Of a stretch of DNA of 64,000 nt, positions 1 to 12,060 are shown piece by piece. The DNA is from Litoditis marina (Eukaryota; Nematoda; Chromadorea; Rhabditida; Rhabditidae): NCBI GenBank assembly GCA_964036275.1, contig OZ038433.1:53027902-53091901 (forward strand). The letters run 5' to 3'. A program made the position numbers and the translations under genes. Each line of letters begins with the position of its first letter. Position 1 is the stretch's first letter. The notes beneath the pieces are model-generated. The model was given only the letters and a program-made list of their open reading frames with translations, did not search any database and was not told the origin of the DNA.

Positions 1-529
1 TTCAATCTCATCTCATCAAGTATCTAGTATCCATATAAGTTGAAGTATCTCATCAAGTTCGTCATAAATTTTTGAACTAATCTCATCTAATTATTGTTCA
101 AGTTGAGCGTTAGCCATGAAAGCCCAAACGCATGTTCGTGCACTAGTTGATAAAAATTGCGACAACCGTGGACTCACTTTGGCTTCAATTTCACAATTGT
201 AATGTACACTGATGTACTAATACAACACTCTGCTACTCTGAAATATTAGTTTCATTGAGTTACAAAACGTTAGTTAAGTCCTCAGAGAAACTCCACAACA
301 GTGTAAGATTATTCTATATTTGGACAGATTTGACTATCAGTTTTGAGCCGTTTTCAGAAAATTGTGTTTTATTCACGCGCAACTCGCGTAAACCCGCGCG
401 CGCATGCCGGCGGTTTGCCAGCGTAACACCGACGTTTTGCTCAATTCTTATTTGTGTGCATCAGCCCTTTGAGTCATTGTTGTTGTGTAAATGAGCAGCT
501 TGACACTTGACTGTCTGTGTCTCTTCATA
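1..529. other. AT-rich sequence with no recognised feature
   Basis: I see no gene, RNA or clear repeat boundary here. A 79-codon open frame (255-494) has no recognisable motif and is probably chance. A GC-rich patch around 375-420 (CGCGCGCATGCC) is the only local oddity. Confidence 0.5.
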
Positions 530-1361
530 TCCGCTACGCCGTGGAGTTGCCAGTTTCTTTACAGGATTATCCTATATTGAGGAGCTACTGACGCCATGAC
601 GGAAAAATAGGGTATCTCCTGCAAGTGATGCTCAAAGATGATTCATCCCAGAAAATGAGTTTTAAATAGACTCTGCAAACGTTTCAAGTTTTTCAAACGC
701 CTTTATTTCATTCACAAACACGTGTATGCCAGACGAACTAAATTTATTTCCCGCTCTGTCATGAAGAATTAGTGCTGATTCTCGAAGTTAAAATTTGAAG
801 TTCCGTTTTAATCCTCGCTAGTACTCTGAGCACATGTGTCGTGTATTGATGACACTACAGAATTATGTTGGAAATCTAAGAAAGTCTGCTGAGATGTAAC
901 GAAGAGAAGGCAAGAGAAACAGAGATATGGGGAGGGGAGAAAAAGATAAATGGTGGAAAGAGAAATAGAGAAAGAGAGAGAGAGAGAGATAGAGAGAGAG
1001 AGAAATAGAAAGAGAGATAGAAATAGAAAGAGAGAAATCGAGTTGGACGAAAGTTTTCTCAAAATGATTGTCGTGCAATTTCGTCTACTATGAGGATAAT
1101 TTTGTACCGGATCGTGCTGTTCAAATACGTGACTTATTCCACTTTAATCCCCACTATACATTGCTGTGCAGTTTATCCTTTCATTTCACATCTACATCCG
1201 TTGACTTAGTTATGCGGATTATGGTTAATTGAACAACAAAAGCAGTGGTGATACTTTGTGACCAGTAGAATGTATTGTATAGGTATATTCAAGTTCATAT
1301 TCTCAGTTACTGAACGTTCTCAAACAATGAACCAAATCAATCCAAATGCCAGGTAGTTGTT
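530..1361 (-). repeat. Body repeat, reverse-oriented distal part
   Basis: Read on the minus strand, this gives the distal landmarks of the body repeat in order: a LINE-interrupted junction at 1361, GTTAATTGAACAACAAAAGC, the GTACCGGATCGTGCTG stretch, a GA-rich tract (about 940-1045; a pyrimidine tract on the other strand), GACACATGTGCTCAG near 830, half of the CACGTG motif pair near 720, the 'cgtcatggcgtcagtagct' stretch near 590, and the reverse of GATAATCCTGTAAAGAAAC near 550-570. The same order occurs forwards at 22.0-22.9, 30.0-30.8 and 58.8-60.7 kb. From about 1105 to 1361 it also pairs with 36238-36496 as the left end of the segmental duplication. Confidence 0.75.
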
Positions 1362-1562
1362 GATTGATTTATTTACATGCAAGCATGTGAGATACATGGA
1401 GAGAACGAAAAATGAATAAAAACCAAATGAATTTGAGCAATATGAAAACACGAATCGAAACATGGTGAACAGTAAGGTGAACATTGAATGAGCATATATA
1501 TGACTACAGTACAACGATCGACATTTTAATGGGGTTTTGACTAATAAACATAGTAAGGTCAG

Positions 1563-4334
1563 TTACAAGTGCTTTTCCGAAAAATATTTCTTGGCCGCCG
1601 CAAGAGAACTCGGAATATTTTTGTTCTTGCTGTGTTTCAAGTATTTTGAACCGGCACGAACAGTGAAGAACTGTGCACGATGACTAGTTTTTGGTATTGG
1701 AAAGCTAATCTTCTCCTTTGTACCTCGAGTACGTGAACGATTGAACGTGAAAAAGTCAATCGCATTTAGACCACATTGTCCAGTTATTATTTTGTGTATC
1801 ATAACTAAATCAGTTGTATTTCTTCTAGATTCCAATGATATCAATTTTAATTTCCTGTGTCAAAATGAAGAGCTGGGAATAGTGCAATATTTGTAGCCAC
1901 CAAGCCGGAAGAACAATTTTCTGGTGAAATTATTCTGAACTGATTCAATTTTCTTTACGAATCCTCTATCTGAATTGAACACCGTTGTTCCGAACTCAAC
2001 CATTGGACGAATATAGGTTTTGTACGCTTTAATCCAAATACTTTCTTTATTGGTTTTCAATACCTTGAAAAGATTGTAAGTTCTATATTTTGCTAACTGT
2101 ACAATATGTCGCACATGATCTTTGAAGGAAAGACTGCTATTCAACAAGAAACCCAAATCTCTAACTTTTTCAGTGACTTGCTTCAGAACTGCTCCGTTCA
2201 ATGTATAGTTTTGCTTCGGGTTGTTGTAGCCCAGATGCATAACTTGTGATTTTTCTACTGATAGTGGTAACCCCCAATCTACAGACCACTTATACATTCG
2301 ATCTAAACAACTTTGCAGCTCTTTGTTAGAACCTCCAGGCATAAACGACTTATAAACTTTCGTATCGTCTGCGAAAACCTTGCATTTCACACTCGAATCT
2401 GCAAGTGTGTTAGGTAATTCGCACGTGAAAATGTTAAACAGAACAGGAGAAAGCGCACTTCCTTGTGGAACACCACTAGTTATTCTGCGATTCGAAGAAA
2501 AACTTGAGTTTACTCTGACTGCAAACGTTCGATTCGTTAAGTATTCTTTCACCCATGCTATAATCATTCTGTGAAATCCAAGTTTCTCCATTTTAAGAAC
2601 TAGCAATTTATGTGAAACTCTATCGAACGCTTTAGAAAAGTCGAAATACACTATATCAACATATTCCTTCCTATCGAGGGATAAAGTCCATTCATTGAGA
2701 CATTCTAACATCTGTGTTTCTACAGATTTACCCTTTCTAAAACCGTGTTGATGTGAAGATATGATATCATTTTCGTTCAAGTGCGTAATCATCTCACGTT
2801 TCAAAATCTTTTCAAAAAGTCGCGCAAATATTGATGTGATGCTAACTGGTCTGTAGTTTAGAGGGTTTGACAAAAGGGGTTTCTTAGGTAGAGGAGTTAC
2901 AAGAGAATGTTTCCATCGTTCCGGTACCTCCCTTCTCCACAAGCTAAGATTAAATATATATTCTAGAGGGCCACAAATTTCAACAGATAACTTTTTAATA
3001 TACTTAAATGGAATTCCATCCGGTGTTTGTGAGTAGGACATTGGATACGTACGCAAAAGTTTTTCAATTAGAATTCTATCAAACTGAATGGAATGGTCCA
3101 TTTGTACAACATTGTCGACAGAAAACACAGGAACATCAATACTATCAGTAGAAAAAACACTTTGGAATGAATCTGCGAGCAAATTTGCCCTATCCGAATC
3201 TGTAACACAAATTGTGTTGTTGGGGCCAATCATACTTGATATACTTTTTCTCTCTTTCAAGCGAGAATTCACTAACTTATAAATGGTTTTTGAATCGCCT
3301 CTCCTAATTAGTTCATTTTCAATAGATCTATTAAACTTATTCAAGGCTTTCGTATACTTCGCAGTACACGTCCTATACTCTTCCCATAGGGTTGGATTCG
3401 TAGAGCTATGAGCCCTTTCCCACAATTCGTCTCTATACATACTCATATTTCTCAAATAGCTCGGAAGGTTAGTGCTTTTGGCAATAACCTTACGCATTGG
3501 AACAAACATTTCTATGGTATGATTCAGAATTGCAATAAACATTTCGTATAGCTGGTCTACAGTACTGACTGTGGAAAAGGAACCTAACCAGTCAACATTA
3601 GCTAGGTAAGATCAAATAATTTCATAGTCAGCTTTCTCATAATTTCTCTTCCAAACCAGTTCATTTGGTTTGCGTGAAATTTTCATATCAAAGAATATAG
3701 TATTGTGGTCGCTGGTTCCAATCGGAGCCTTAACGCGACAGTTTTCAATTACGTCAGCAATATTACAGAATAGTAGGTCTAGAAATTTGTCTTTCCGGCT
3801 AGGAGAGGTCACAAACTGGCTCATATCGCAAACTTCAATCATTTCAACAAAATTCTCGGCAGTACTTGATAAATTTAGCTCATCTGCTACTGGCCATTTC
3901 AATTCAGGTATATTGAAATCGCCCAAACAAACAGTTGGTTGCTCACAATTTGACCAATCACTGATGCACTTATTTAACTGAAACGAATGCGCTACGGAGC
4001 ATGATGGCGTACGGTAGACTACAATAAAACGAAAAGGATCATTTGACAAATAGATGTCAACTACTAAAATCTCATATGCTTTCCAAACACATTCCGAAAA
4101 AATTTCTCGAAACTTCAAGCCTGTTCTAATTACTATAGCAACTCCTCCTCCCTGCAACCTTTTCCTATCACATCTTATTGTCTGATATCTATCTAAAATC
4201 GAACCGAGAAAAACTCCATTTTCGCATTTACTTTTCAACCACGTCTGAGTGAATATTCCTATGTCTACATTATCTTTCACTAAAACACTCTGTAAAGCGG
4301 CACTATTTTTCGTAATTGATCGAATATTCAACAT
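1563..4334 (-). pseudogene. LINE ORF2: endonuclease-reverse transcriptase with two in-frame stops
   Basis: One continuous frame of 924 codons, broken only by TGA at 3612-3614 (codon 241) and TGA at 1860-1862. Codons 1-240 form an APE-type endonuclease: NIRS at the start, GDFN at 138-141, SDH at 208-210. The metal-binding Glu usual in the 'ETWL' motif is Gln here (TQTWL, codon 30), so the nuclease is probably dead even apart from the stops. The reverse transcriptase spans roughly codons 450-720, with YFDFSKAFD (motif A), SGVPQGSALSPVLFN (motif B) and FADD (codons 654-657, motif C). The C-terminus after the second stop is a typical LINE tail (FFTVRAGSKY, then AAKKYF). The frame is open upstream of the first ATG (QCYKCL), so translation may begin earlier, overlapping ORF1 in another frame. 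At least one TGA could come from a CGA-to-TGA transition. Confidence 0.93.
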
Positions 4335-4393
4335 TAAGCACTTGTAACACTGACTACTGTTCCTATGAACTAACTGGGGCCGGAGAGGGGCAG

Positions 4394-5362
4394 CTAGTTT
4401 TCCGGACCCCCATTGCGCGAACCGGCTGTGCCGTTCATATGACCGGTCCTTGGACGACGAACGCCGGATGGATCTCCAAACGCTCTAGGCCCTTGAACCC
4501 CCTGAGGGGGGTTCCCAGGTCCCCTCCAAGTACCGTTCTGACGTTCGAGGCGATGACGAGTACGCTCTTCCATTGTGAAGGATGGACGAAGCCAAACTCC
4601 ACGGAATTGCGAACCCCTCAAGAACTTCGAACGATCGCACAATGTGCGCTGGTGTCGGCTAGTTGGCAATATCACCTTGAGCAAACGAGGCCTGTTGATC
4701 ATTTGCCCCATGCGATATGTGACAACCGGCTGGCACTCCACGCCTAGACTATTGATAACCTGTTTGACCTTTTACATATCCTCCTCATTCCGCCGAACGG
4801 AATCAGGGGATTCAGATTCGTATACACCACTAATAACAATAGCACGAGAACGTTCGCGATCCTCGCAGGGATCCGCCGAACAACTATGGGTACAGACGGG
4901 GGTAGCAGAAACTTGGCTAGTGGGAACAACAGTACCAGAGGGAACAACATTATTCGATACAATACTCTGATTAACGGAGGTAAGCTCATCACGTAACTTG
5001 ACATTTTCCAAACTAACTGAGGCAATAATGGACGATTGTTCCTGGATAACCTTCGAGAAGTGGTGCAGAATGTTCTTCACGAAGGGGGGAAGGCCATTCT
5101 CACGATCGAGCAGCTTCAGGTCATCTTCAATTGGGGCCATACTGTCACTGACACTTCCCGGGGGGGTTTCGATCCTTTGCCGCTTGTTCCTGTCAAATGT
5201 GGAAACGCGAGAAGGAGTATTAACGTTCCTATCAATGTCCATTGCTGACATTGTAGTTTGATTGTAGTTTGATACACTATTCACCTTCAATGGCGGCAGA
5301 GAGACAATATTGATTGAATCGGGGCCGCACCGATTCCAGCAAATTCCGACCAAAGTTGACAC
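4394..5362 (-). pseudogene. LINE ORF1: RNA-binding-type protein with one in-frame stop
   Basis: A single frame of 322 codons is interrupted by TAA at 4772-4774. After the stop it continues without a frameshift as KVKQVINSLGVECQPVV. The N-terminal half is low-complexity, followed by a probable coiled-coil (around LHHFSKVIQEQSS and LENVKLRDEL). The second half resembles the RRM-like domain of nematode LINE ORF1 proteins (RAIVISGV, then VTYRMGQ and RPRLLKVILP). It ends in a basic tail (MEERTRHRLERQN). Such proteins usually bind the element RNA. The ORF ends about 60 bp before the first ATG of ORF2, in a different frame, a normal LINE layout. No zinc knuckle is visible. Confidence 0.85.
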
Positions 5363-5562
5363 AAAATCTTCACGAAACTGAACGAAACCGATTCCTTATG
5401 TACCTGATCCGGTGGCAAAACGAAGAAAACGGAAGGGACCCTACCACTGGGTTGAATATGGTCCTTGTCCGCCGGTTTACGAGTAGAAAACAGTAGAGAC
5501 GGAAAATGGCAGAGAGATAGAGCAAAAGACGACCGCTCACTGGCAAATTGAGGCCAGAATGC

Positions 5563-7400
5563 ACGAACATGGGAAGATCAACTTGAAACTTTGTGTTTTC
5601 TACAAGATTTGTGCATCTGAGTTTATCGTTTCAATTCATGAGTTGATCGATTCATTCGTTTTGCTTTTCCTGGAATGAGCATGTCCTCACTTCTTCAACA
5701 AAGACAGCAAAGAATAATTGGATCGCTTGATCGGGATCGCCATCAGATAAGAGAGTGTGTAGATCATGTGTATGTATTACAGTGTCTACAACGATTCAAT
5801 GGGTAGGTTTACCTGTCTAGTAGAATTTTCACTTGTTTTGTAGCCGCACAATGTGGAGTGTACGTGACATATAATAGTTGTCTGAAACATTGACCTGTTG
5901 TTGATCTGTCTATCAGCCTCTACACAGTAAATTTGCTCCGCTTCTGTTTGGCGGATTATGGAAATGTGGACAACAAATAAAAAACGTTCCGACATTCACC
6001 TTGACTTTTCGATTGTAGTCTTCAGGATTAATTTATTCTAATCTCTTTATGAATTATTGTGGCATGAATAACGCCGAGTTCTGCTTAGTAGCTACAGCGA
6101 TGCAACTGAATTCATTGAGCTCAAGTTGATATGAAAGCGCGAGGAAGGGTTTTTGCCGTTGTCTCCCTATTAACTTCCGATATTACCATTCCGAATCGGG
6201 TTTGTCACCAGTCAAGGGGTCGAACAATACCAAGACATCTCCAAATATTGGTGCTTGTTGTTGATATTTCTAGAGGTGATCCAAACTACTCATGACTCAT
6301 ACTTGCGAAATGGTACTGGACAGGAATTGCATCGAAAACGGAGTAGAGGATCATCTGTATTTAAATATTACAACGACATGTTCCTTGTGATAATAGTTTT
6401 GTTCTCTCTTTGTTGAGAACTTCTCTTGTCAGAGAACAGCATCGAAGTCTCATCTTTCTAAAACTTCTTTGATAACAAAATGTCGGTCGTGAGATCTTTC
6501 AAGAATATAATTCTACAAAATCTACAAAACTACGTCAACATGATGCGAGTTGATCGAGTCCCCACGTAAACTTACTCCCACACTTAAGAACTGCGTCTAA
6601 AAAGCAAAGAACCATGTTTTCAATCAACACAAATTGATTCCTGTTTTAGACAAAATCATTTCCCATATTACAAGATTATGGCAGATGACAAATCACACCC
6701 ACATTTCGAGCTATTTGAGCTTTAAAAGAAAAACATTTAGCCAGTAGTAACACGATGACATTTGTGTTTTGGTACCCGTGCACAGTGATCATACCGTTTT
6801 CCTTTCTCACAACTTCTGTCAAGTATCACAGATTTGTGATTTGCTAAAACATATTTGAAAAGTCAATATCATCATTTTCTCTCCTTTTTCTCCTTCTAAA
6901 AAATATATAAGAATTGTACTGTATGATTTCGAAACGACTGGGTGAGCCGTGCACACTTAGTAACCATCCACAATAACGTGTGGTGTAATTCATATGCACA
7001 TACCTTGATGTTGTGCTAGAGTGCGTATTTGACTACGTTATGTTTGTCTTATCTTCGAACCGGCAAGGTATTGTGAAACAATCGAGTGTTTTCCGACTGT
7101 CGGAAATGACATTGCATCACTTGAATGATTCGACCAGAGTTTATACGTGGTGTACTTCCTACTCAGTAATTGGAGATGAGTATTTGCTCTTATACGAAAA
7201 AATAACAACGCACGAAACTTGATGTTTCTGTAATATGTGTAACTTTTTTTGTTTGTTTGATAGTTATTTGTTCACAGAAATCAATACTATCTATTGATAA
7301 CTTGAATGTGAAGAGAAGTCCGGTTTTTCCTGGAGACTCTAATAATTATTTAGTCGAAAAAATGAAATTCACGATTTCAGAATTGGTCCCCATCATAGTT
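5563..7400 (-). repeat. Body repeat, reverse-oriented proximal part
   Basis: On the minus strand this contains body landmarks also found at 20.5-22, 28.7-30, 35-36 and 59-60 kb: the reversed AAAGTCAAGCTAAATGTCAG region near 5990-6010, GTCAATGTTTCAGACAAC near 5880-5900, and the reversed 'caatttgtgttgattgaaaacatgg' stretch near 6630. The small-ORF module follows directly at 7400. No coding sequence is recognisable. The two open frames of about 69 codons are chance. Confidence 0.75.
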
Positions 7401-7422
7401 CAGAATTCTGAACTGAGGCGGG

Positions 7423-7457
7423 GCTAGAGGCGTGGCTCTGAGATTCCGCTATAAAAG
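7423..7457 (+). promoter_or_regulatory. Core promoter of small-ORF module A (GC box and TATA box)
   Basis: GGCGGGGCTAGAGGCGTGGC is followed about 15 bp later by TATAAAAG at 7450-7457. The same arrangement is present in the other modules, so it is a shared promoter-like block. A start site about 25-30 bp after the TATA would leave a leader of about 65-70 nt before the ATG at 7548. Promoter function is inferred. Confidence 0.6.
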
Positions 7458-7547
7458 CGGGATACACAGTATTGGAGCAAAGCATCCGTTTCCACGGTCT
7501 CCTCACATTAGCTACACAGCGAAACTCACAGCTACCGTACTCTCATC

Positions 7548-7652
7548 ATGATGCATATTGGTTGGTCCGGAGATGTAGAACTCCAGTCGCGCCCTACTCG
7601 ATTCTCAAGGAAATCGTCCTCATCTAGAATCCGTCGTACCAAAAACATCTGA
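7548..7652 (+). CDS. Small-ORF module, copy A: 34-residue hypothetical peptide
   Basis: This is a 34-codon frame with a TGA stop, starting with two Met codons. The conserved core is HIGWSGDVELQSRPTR, followed by a basic Ser/Arg-rich end (SRKSSSSRIRRTKNI). There is no signal peptide or membrane segment, and I recognise no family. It lies about 90 bp downstream of a TATA box, behind a conserved leader (CTACACAGCGAAACTCACAG). Eight copies exist in the window and seven keep this exact frame and length, although neighbouring sequence has many indels. Against coding: most differences between copies change the amino acid, so purifying selection is not evident. It could also be a non-coding transcript. 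AATAAA lies near 7825. Confidence 0.4.
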   Translation: MMHIGWSGDVELQSRPTRFSRKSSSSRIRRTKNI

Positions 7653-8176
7653 ATCCTACCGTAATCCGATGTGAATCTTGATTTGATCATATCGGTTACT
7701 GTACATTCTCCGAGATATTCTATTCCAATGGACGTTTATATTGGCTCGGGTCACGAATTTTGAAGAACGGGTTCAGCTACATCTACACAGGATCTCATTA
7801 CATGTTCTCATTTACGAATTGTTAAATAAATTATATTGCCTACAGAGTGTTTGTATTGTCCCAATTCACAACAAGCGAACTAATCATGGTTCTCAACAAA
7901 AATTCAGACAACCCAACAGAAATATACATGATCAGCCGTTTTTTGTTTGGAATGAATCCATGATGTCTTTATCCTCGGTTGTTGGGATGAATAGATTCGG
8001 TTCAACAAAGCTGCTGCTTGTCGGAATATTATGAGCGTGTGACAGGGCCACAATACCCCTTTCATCATCTGAATTTTTCTTATTTCATTTCTCCAATCGG
8101 AGTGCCACATCCAACAATGTGGAAAGTCACGTAGTCACGTGTTGAATCGCGAGTAAATCTATTATATACTGATAGG

Positions 8177-8477
8177 CAATTGTACAGTCACGTGAAACAT
8201 GTTGAACACAGCAGAACTCTTTAGAATGCTAAGTTTACGTGACTATTCTATTTACTTCAAGTATACTGCGAAAAAGCGATGAGTGTGTTGCGAGAGGTTG
8301 GTTGCGGAGAAGAATGGTCATTCACTACATGAACATTAGCTTTTAAACCACGAGGTATACTAGAAGTTAATTGATTAGTTATGTAAAATAAGCATTCTAA
8401 TGAGTCATGGTGCACTTTGTAATTGCACGTTTCTGAGTTCTGCTGTGTTTGACATGTTCCACGTGACAGTGTCATTG
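8177..8477. mobile_element. MITE-like element with GTCACGTGAAACATGT ends
   Basis: The left end (ACAGTCACGTGAAACATG, then AACACAGCAGAACTC) is the inverse of the right end (GAGTTCTGCTGTGTTTGACA, then TTCCACGTGAC). The inverted termini are roughly 45 bp. Related fragments occur at about 9785-9895, 53450-53570 and 54230-54330. No transposase is present. The copy in the second duplication block is at about 39198-39498. Confidence 0.65.
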
Positions 8478-8575
8478 ACTAACAGAATAGAGAATTCCAG
8501 TCAAACGCAAAACTATGGTGTTTCAGTTGTTAACTACTTGGAAACACATAACATAAGCGTTCAGATTCTGAATTA

Positions 8576-8821
8576 AGACGCTGCAATCTAAATGATTCTC
8601 AAAATCGATCCCAGATTTTCAATATTTTTTTTTCAATATATTTTTGTGTTATCAGATTTTCAAACATTCAATTTTTGAGATCCCATAGAAATACAATGGG
8701 AACACTGGTGATTAATTATTTGAAACTTCAGAAAAATTATGATTGAGAATATGGGATCTCAAAAAAATTAATGATTGAAAATCTGGAATCGATTTGAAGA
8801 ATTATGTACATTGCAGCGTCT
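8576..8821. mobile_element. TA-type MITE with AGACGCTGCAAT ends
   Basis: Inverted ends AGACGCTGCAATCTAAATGA and (reversed) AGACGCTGCAATGTACAT flank 246 bp. TA precedes the left end, and the right side has TGTA. The interior has inverted blocks around 'gatcccatagaaa' and 'tatgggatctc'. It is related to the larger element at 58121-58678. The second-block copy is 39597-39839. Tc1/mariner affinity is inferred from the TA target. Confidence 0.65.
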
Positions 8822-9560
8822 TGTATGGTCACGCAACTGACTCACTAACTCACAGAAGAGTTGTTCACATCAAATTGAGCTATTTAGTGGAGTGACCATA
8901 CTTACGTTGTAGTATATTGCATGCACCATCAACGACTTGATTTCCAAACCGCCGCAATATCTAAAAACAAACACAAAAGTAGAGAAAACCGTCCTTCACC
9001 GAAGGCTCTCTCTCCTACCAGACAGTACTCTGACTATAGTAAGAAAAACTGACTGGCTTGCTGCAAAAGAGTCCTGGAAACAGTTCAAAAAGCGAGCGCT
9101 GCATTGGTTTTTATGCTTTTTTTGCCAAGATTTATTTTGCCGCTCCATGTATATACCAGATAAATTTAAATCTTCGCACGGGGTTTCAAAACTAAATCCC
9201 CTATGATTTTGAAGCGTATTAAAATTAATTATCTAATTTAATCCTCACAAGTAGTTAGACCAACTCTGTCGTGTGCGAGTTGTACTATGGAATTAAGGTT
9301 TAAAATCCAACAAGCTAAGCATAATATAATTCAGTTACATAATTATTGGACAGTAACGGCGAGGTGGTGGTCAGCAGTAAATCAGGAAATTGGCGAGACC
9401 TGCGTCATAGTTAGCCCATTGAACTTGGTCCACCAACCTTCCAAGTTTTTTGAAGATTGTTAAAATCGTCTCAAAGATCAAAATAGCAACAAACAGAGTC
9501 ATCATGCATCGCTCATTGTGATGGACCAAATTAAAGAAAATGGGACGCTAACTACGTAGG
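8822..9560. other. Repeat-block DNA without recognised gene
   Basis: There is an 89-codon open frame at 8937-9206 (70 codons in the duplicate, stopped earlier) with no recognisable domain. Its loss in the other copy argues against a gene. I see nothing else. Confidence 0.4.
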
Positions 9561-10300
9561 GAAAAAACGGCTGCTACGTAGTAAGAGTCGTCAGTTTCTT
9601 TACAGGATTATCTCAATTCGAGCTACTGACGCCGTGACGAAAAACTCGGTACATCTTGCAAGTGATACTTAATGATGACTCATTAGAGCACATAACTATT
9701 AGATAAACTTTGCAAACTAACACCACTCGCCGCGATACAGATCTATCTCGCGAACCGCATGAGCTGGTACACTAGAAGTAACTCGAACTGTCACGTGAAA
9801 TTAGCATTCTAATGGAGATTTGTGCACGTTGTCATTGCACGTTCTTGAGTTTTGCTGTGTTTTACATGTTTTACGTGGCTGTGCAATGGACTAACAGTAC
9901 AACGCGCTTACCCATGCCTATCTCCACTTTCTACGGACAGTCCTTCCACGGTTGATACCAATACTATGCAATTTATTTGAAAATTCACAACGAAATGAAC
10001 AACAGATGAAATGAGCCGTACACAATATTATTTTTTGCAATACTCGGTAGAATTGTGGAAAAATTTCCAGGGAATATCGTGTATGTTTCGAAGAGAGCAT
10101 CTCGCATTTTGCTCTGTTTTCGTGGGTCCACGTGGATTTTAGATAAATCATGTTTTGCACGAGTTTTTTTCTTGTTCAGATCTGATTCTTGAAATTGCAT
10201 TGAATTTGAATTTAATCCTCACTAGTGCCTGAGCAGATGTGTCGTGTATAAATCGCACTATAGGATTACGCTCAAGAACTAACAATGTCGGTAAGAAGTG
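9560..10300 (-). repeat. Partial reverse copies of the body repeat with SINE-tail fragments
   Basis: Reversed CTACGTAG, TTTCTTTACAGGATTATC and CTACTGACGCCGTGACG (9570-9640) match the distal end of the body repeat. CCACTCGCCGCGATACAG and GCATGAGCTGGTA (9722-9768) match the tRNA-like element at 22.14 kb. CTATCTCCACTTTCTACGGA at about 9919 matches its 3' part, repeated again near 10633. The stretch at 10200-10260 repeats the GAGCAGATGTGTCGTGTAT landmark. The region is a mosaic of fragments. Confidence 0.6.
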
Positions 10301-12060
10301 TAATAAAAAACATATATTATACAAGAAATGAATCAACAAATTAACGGAGATGGAGAAGGAGAAACGAAAGAATGTGAAATGGGAAAAAATGTAGAAAAAA
10401 TAAGACTGGAAGAGTCTAGTCGAGTGAGATTCGAAACAAAAATAAGAAAACACCGAGAAAAAACCAGTTCCGGAATATGATCACACATGCACTTCTCCAT
10501 CTCCAAACTATTTTTCACAATATGTGGAGGTCAAAGTGTCAACATAGGCTAATACATGTGAAGCTCAGAGAGGTACTGCAAACTAGAAAAACGGAGAAAG
10601 AGTATGGAAAGTGGTACGTTTTGCCTCTACCCATGCCTATCTCCACTCTCTACGGACAGTCCTTCCACGGTTGATATACTATGCAATTTATTGAAAAATT
10701 CTCAACGAAATGAACAACAGATAAAATGGGCCGTACACAACCCCTATTCGAAGCTCGGAGAGACGCAAAAGGGAAAAGACTGTTCATTACACATTAATGC
10801 ACACCGACTTTGTACTGACTGTGATACTGTTCTAGTAGTATATTCAGTCAGAACGCTGCTCATCATTATGTGTCATTAAGAATGGTATATATTTCATGAA
10901 TATTTCATAAGTTAGCAGTTTCTAACCATCTGATGTTGTGCACAAAATATCGCAGTGATGTTTTCAGGATTTCTGGATAACCGATTTTTTCTATTGCTGA
11001 TTTTTTCGAGTGAACCGAAGTCTTCCGTGCATTGTGCAGTGACAGTACACGATAAATTCAAACGTTATGGAAATTTATACCCCAATTCAATTCTCGAGTG
11101 ACAGGGATCAAACTACAAATACAGCGGTATGGGGTACAACTTTCATATTGATATCCTCAGAGAAGATTGCTCCAGAACAACTTTCAGTGGGTTGCTTAAA
11201 GTTGTAGTTTGTCTACGGTCGCCTGCAGCCGTCTTCTTCTTTTTATTCGTTCTTCTATTTGTTTTGCAGCACACGGTGTACTTATTCAAAAACGTGTGTT
11301 ACGTACTAGAATTTCCCGGTATCTTTACCAGCTTATCCAGTTTGAGCTAGTGACGCCGTGATGCGATTTGGCTAATACTGAAATATAGGTATCTCAGGCT
11401 GTACGAAGTGATTCATAATGAAGTTGTACTTTTGAAAAATGAATATTAGATCAGATTTGTGATGAGTTTAAGCTGAATCTGAAGTATGTTGGTTCCGGCT
11501 GAACGTTTGAATATCGCAACTCATAAGATTTTAGTCTCCATGTTCCGCTGTCTATGAACCTCGGCATGTCTATGAATCCGCCGAAACGTTGCCACTCAAA
11601 TATTACCATCAATTGCACCTCGGGTTCGGTTCAGCAAACAAACCCGTTTCAGAAATAAATTTTTGATAAATCGACAAATAATGTAGTTTTAGATTTGGCG
11701 TATTTCAACCTGGGTGACCGTGAAGGAACTCCATACTGGAACAATATGACGTGAATGAATGAAGATTGAACCTTGAACTCTTTATTGTAAATAATCGCAC
11801 CAGCCAGATACAAACGCAAACTACTTCCAGAGAGTAGTGAGGGAAAACAACAATTGACATGACACATATGTTGGTAAAACAACTTGTCGCCGTGTTGTTG
11901 CCAAAAAAATTCTACATAAAACACCCGGCCATTTAAAATGTAAAAGGGTAATTTTTTGTTCCAGAAAAAAATGTGAATCTGACCACCCAATGGTTCTAAC
12001 TTTATGTACCGAAAATTTACACTTTTTTTTGAACAGAAATGGATACTATTGGAATATATA
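10300..12060. other. Duplicated block, no recognised gene
   Basis: Open frames of 60-100 codons occur on both strands (for example 10148-10453) but are unrecognisable. The 175-codon minus-strand frame at 11649-12176 is rejected as a gene: it is cut to 91 codons in the duplicate and its upstream part overlaps a MITE. The stretch near 11880-12000 (GGCCGGGTGTTTTATG) could be an old element. Confidence 0.4.

Larger units (their letters stand above)
1362..5562 (-). mobile_element. CR1/Jockey-like LINE, nearly full length, inserted only in duplication copy 1
   Basis: This is a non-LTR retrotransposon of about 4.2 kb reading right to left, with ORF1 (4394-5362) and ORF2 (1563-4334). Its limits come from an empty site: copy 2 reads ...GGTAGTTGTT CTGT ACGAACATGGG... 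(36487-36510), while copy 1 has the left half ending at 1361 and the right half restarting at 5563. Four target bases (CTGT) are missing at the occupied site, and I see no clear target duplication. The 3' end carries short TCAA-type repeats (AAATCAATCAAC on the minus strand) instead of a long A-tail, as in CR1-like elements. It has three nonsense codons and no frameshift, which suggests recent inactivation. The clade call (CR1/L2 or a Jockey relative) is from domain order and motifs only. Confidence 0.9.

Noticed and set aside
808..1078. Overlapping Ser/Leu/Phe-rich frames
   Set aside because: They are translations of the purine-rich tract in the body repeat.
4316..5261. Plus-strand frames of 87-143 codons over the LINE
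   Set aside because: They are antisense shadows of ORF1, whose minus-strand frame carries recognisable LINE motifs.
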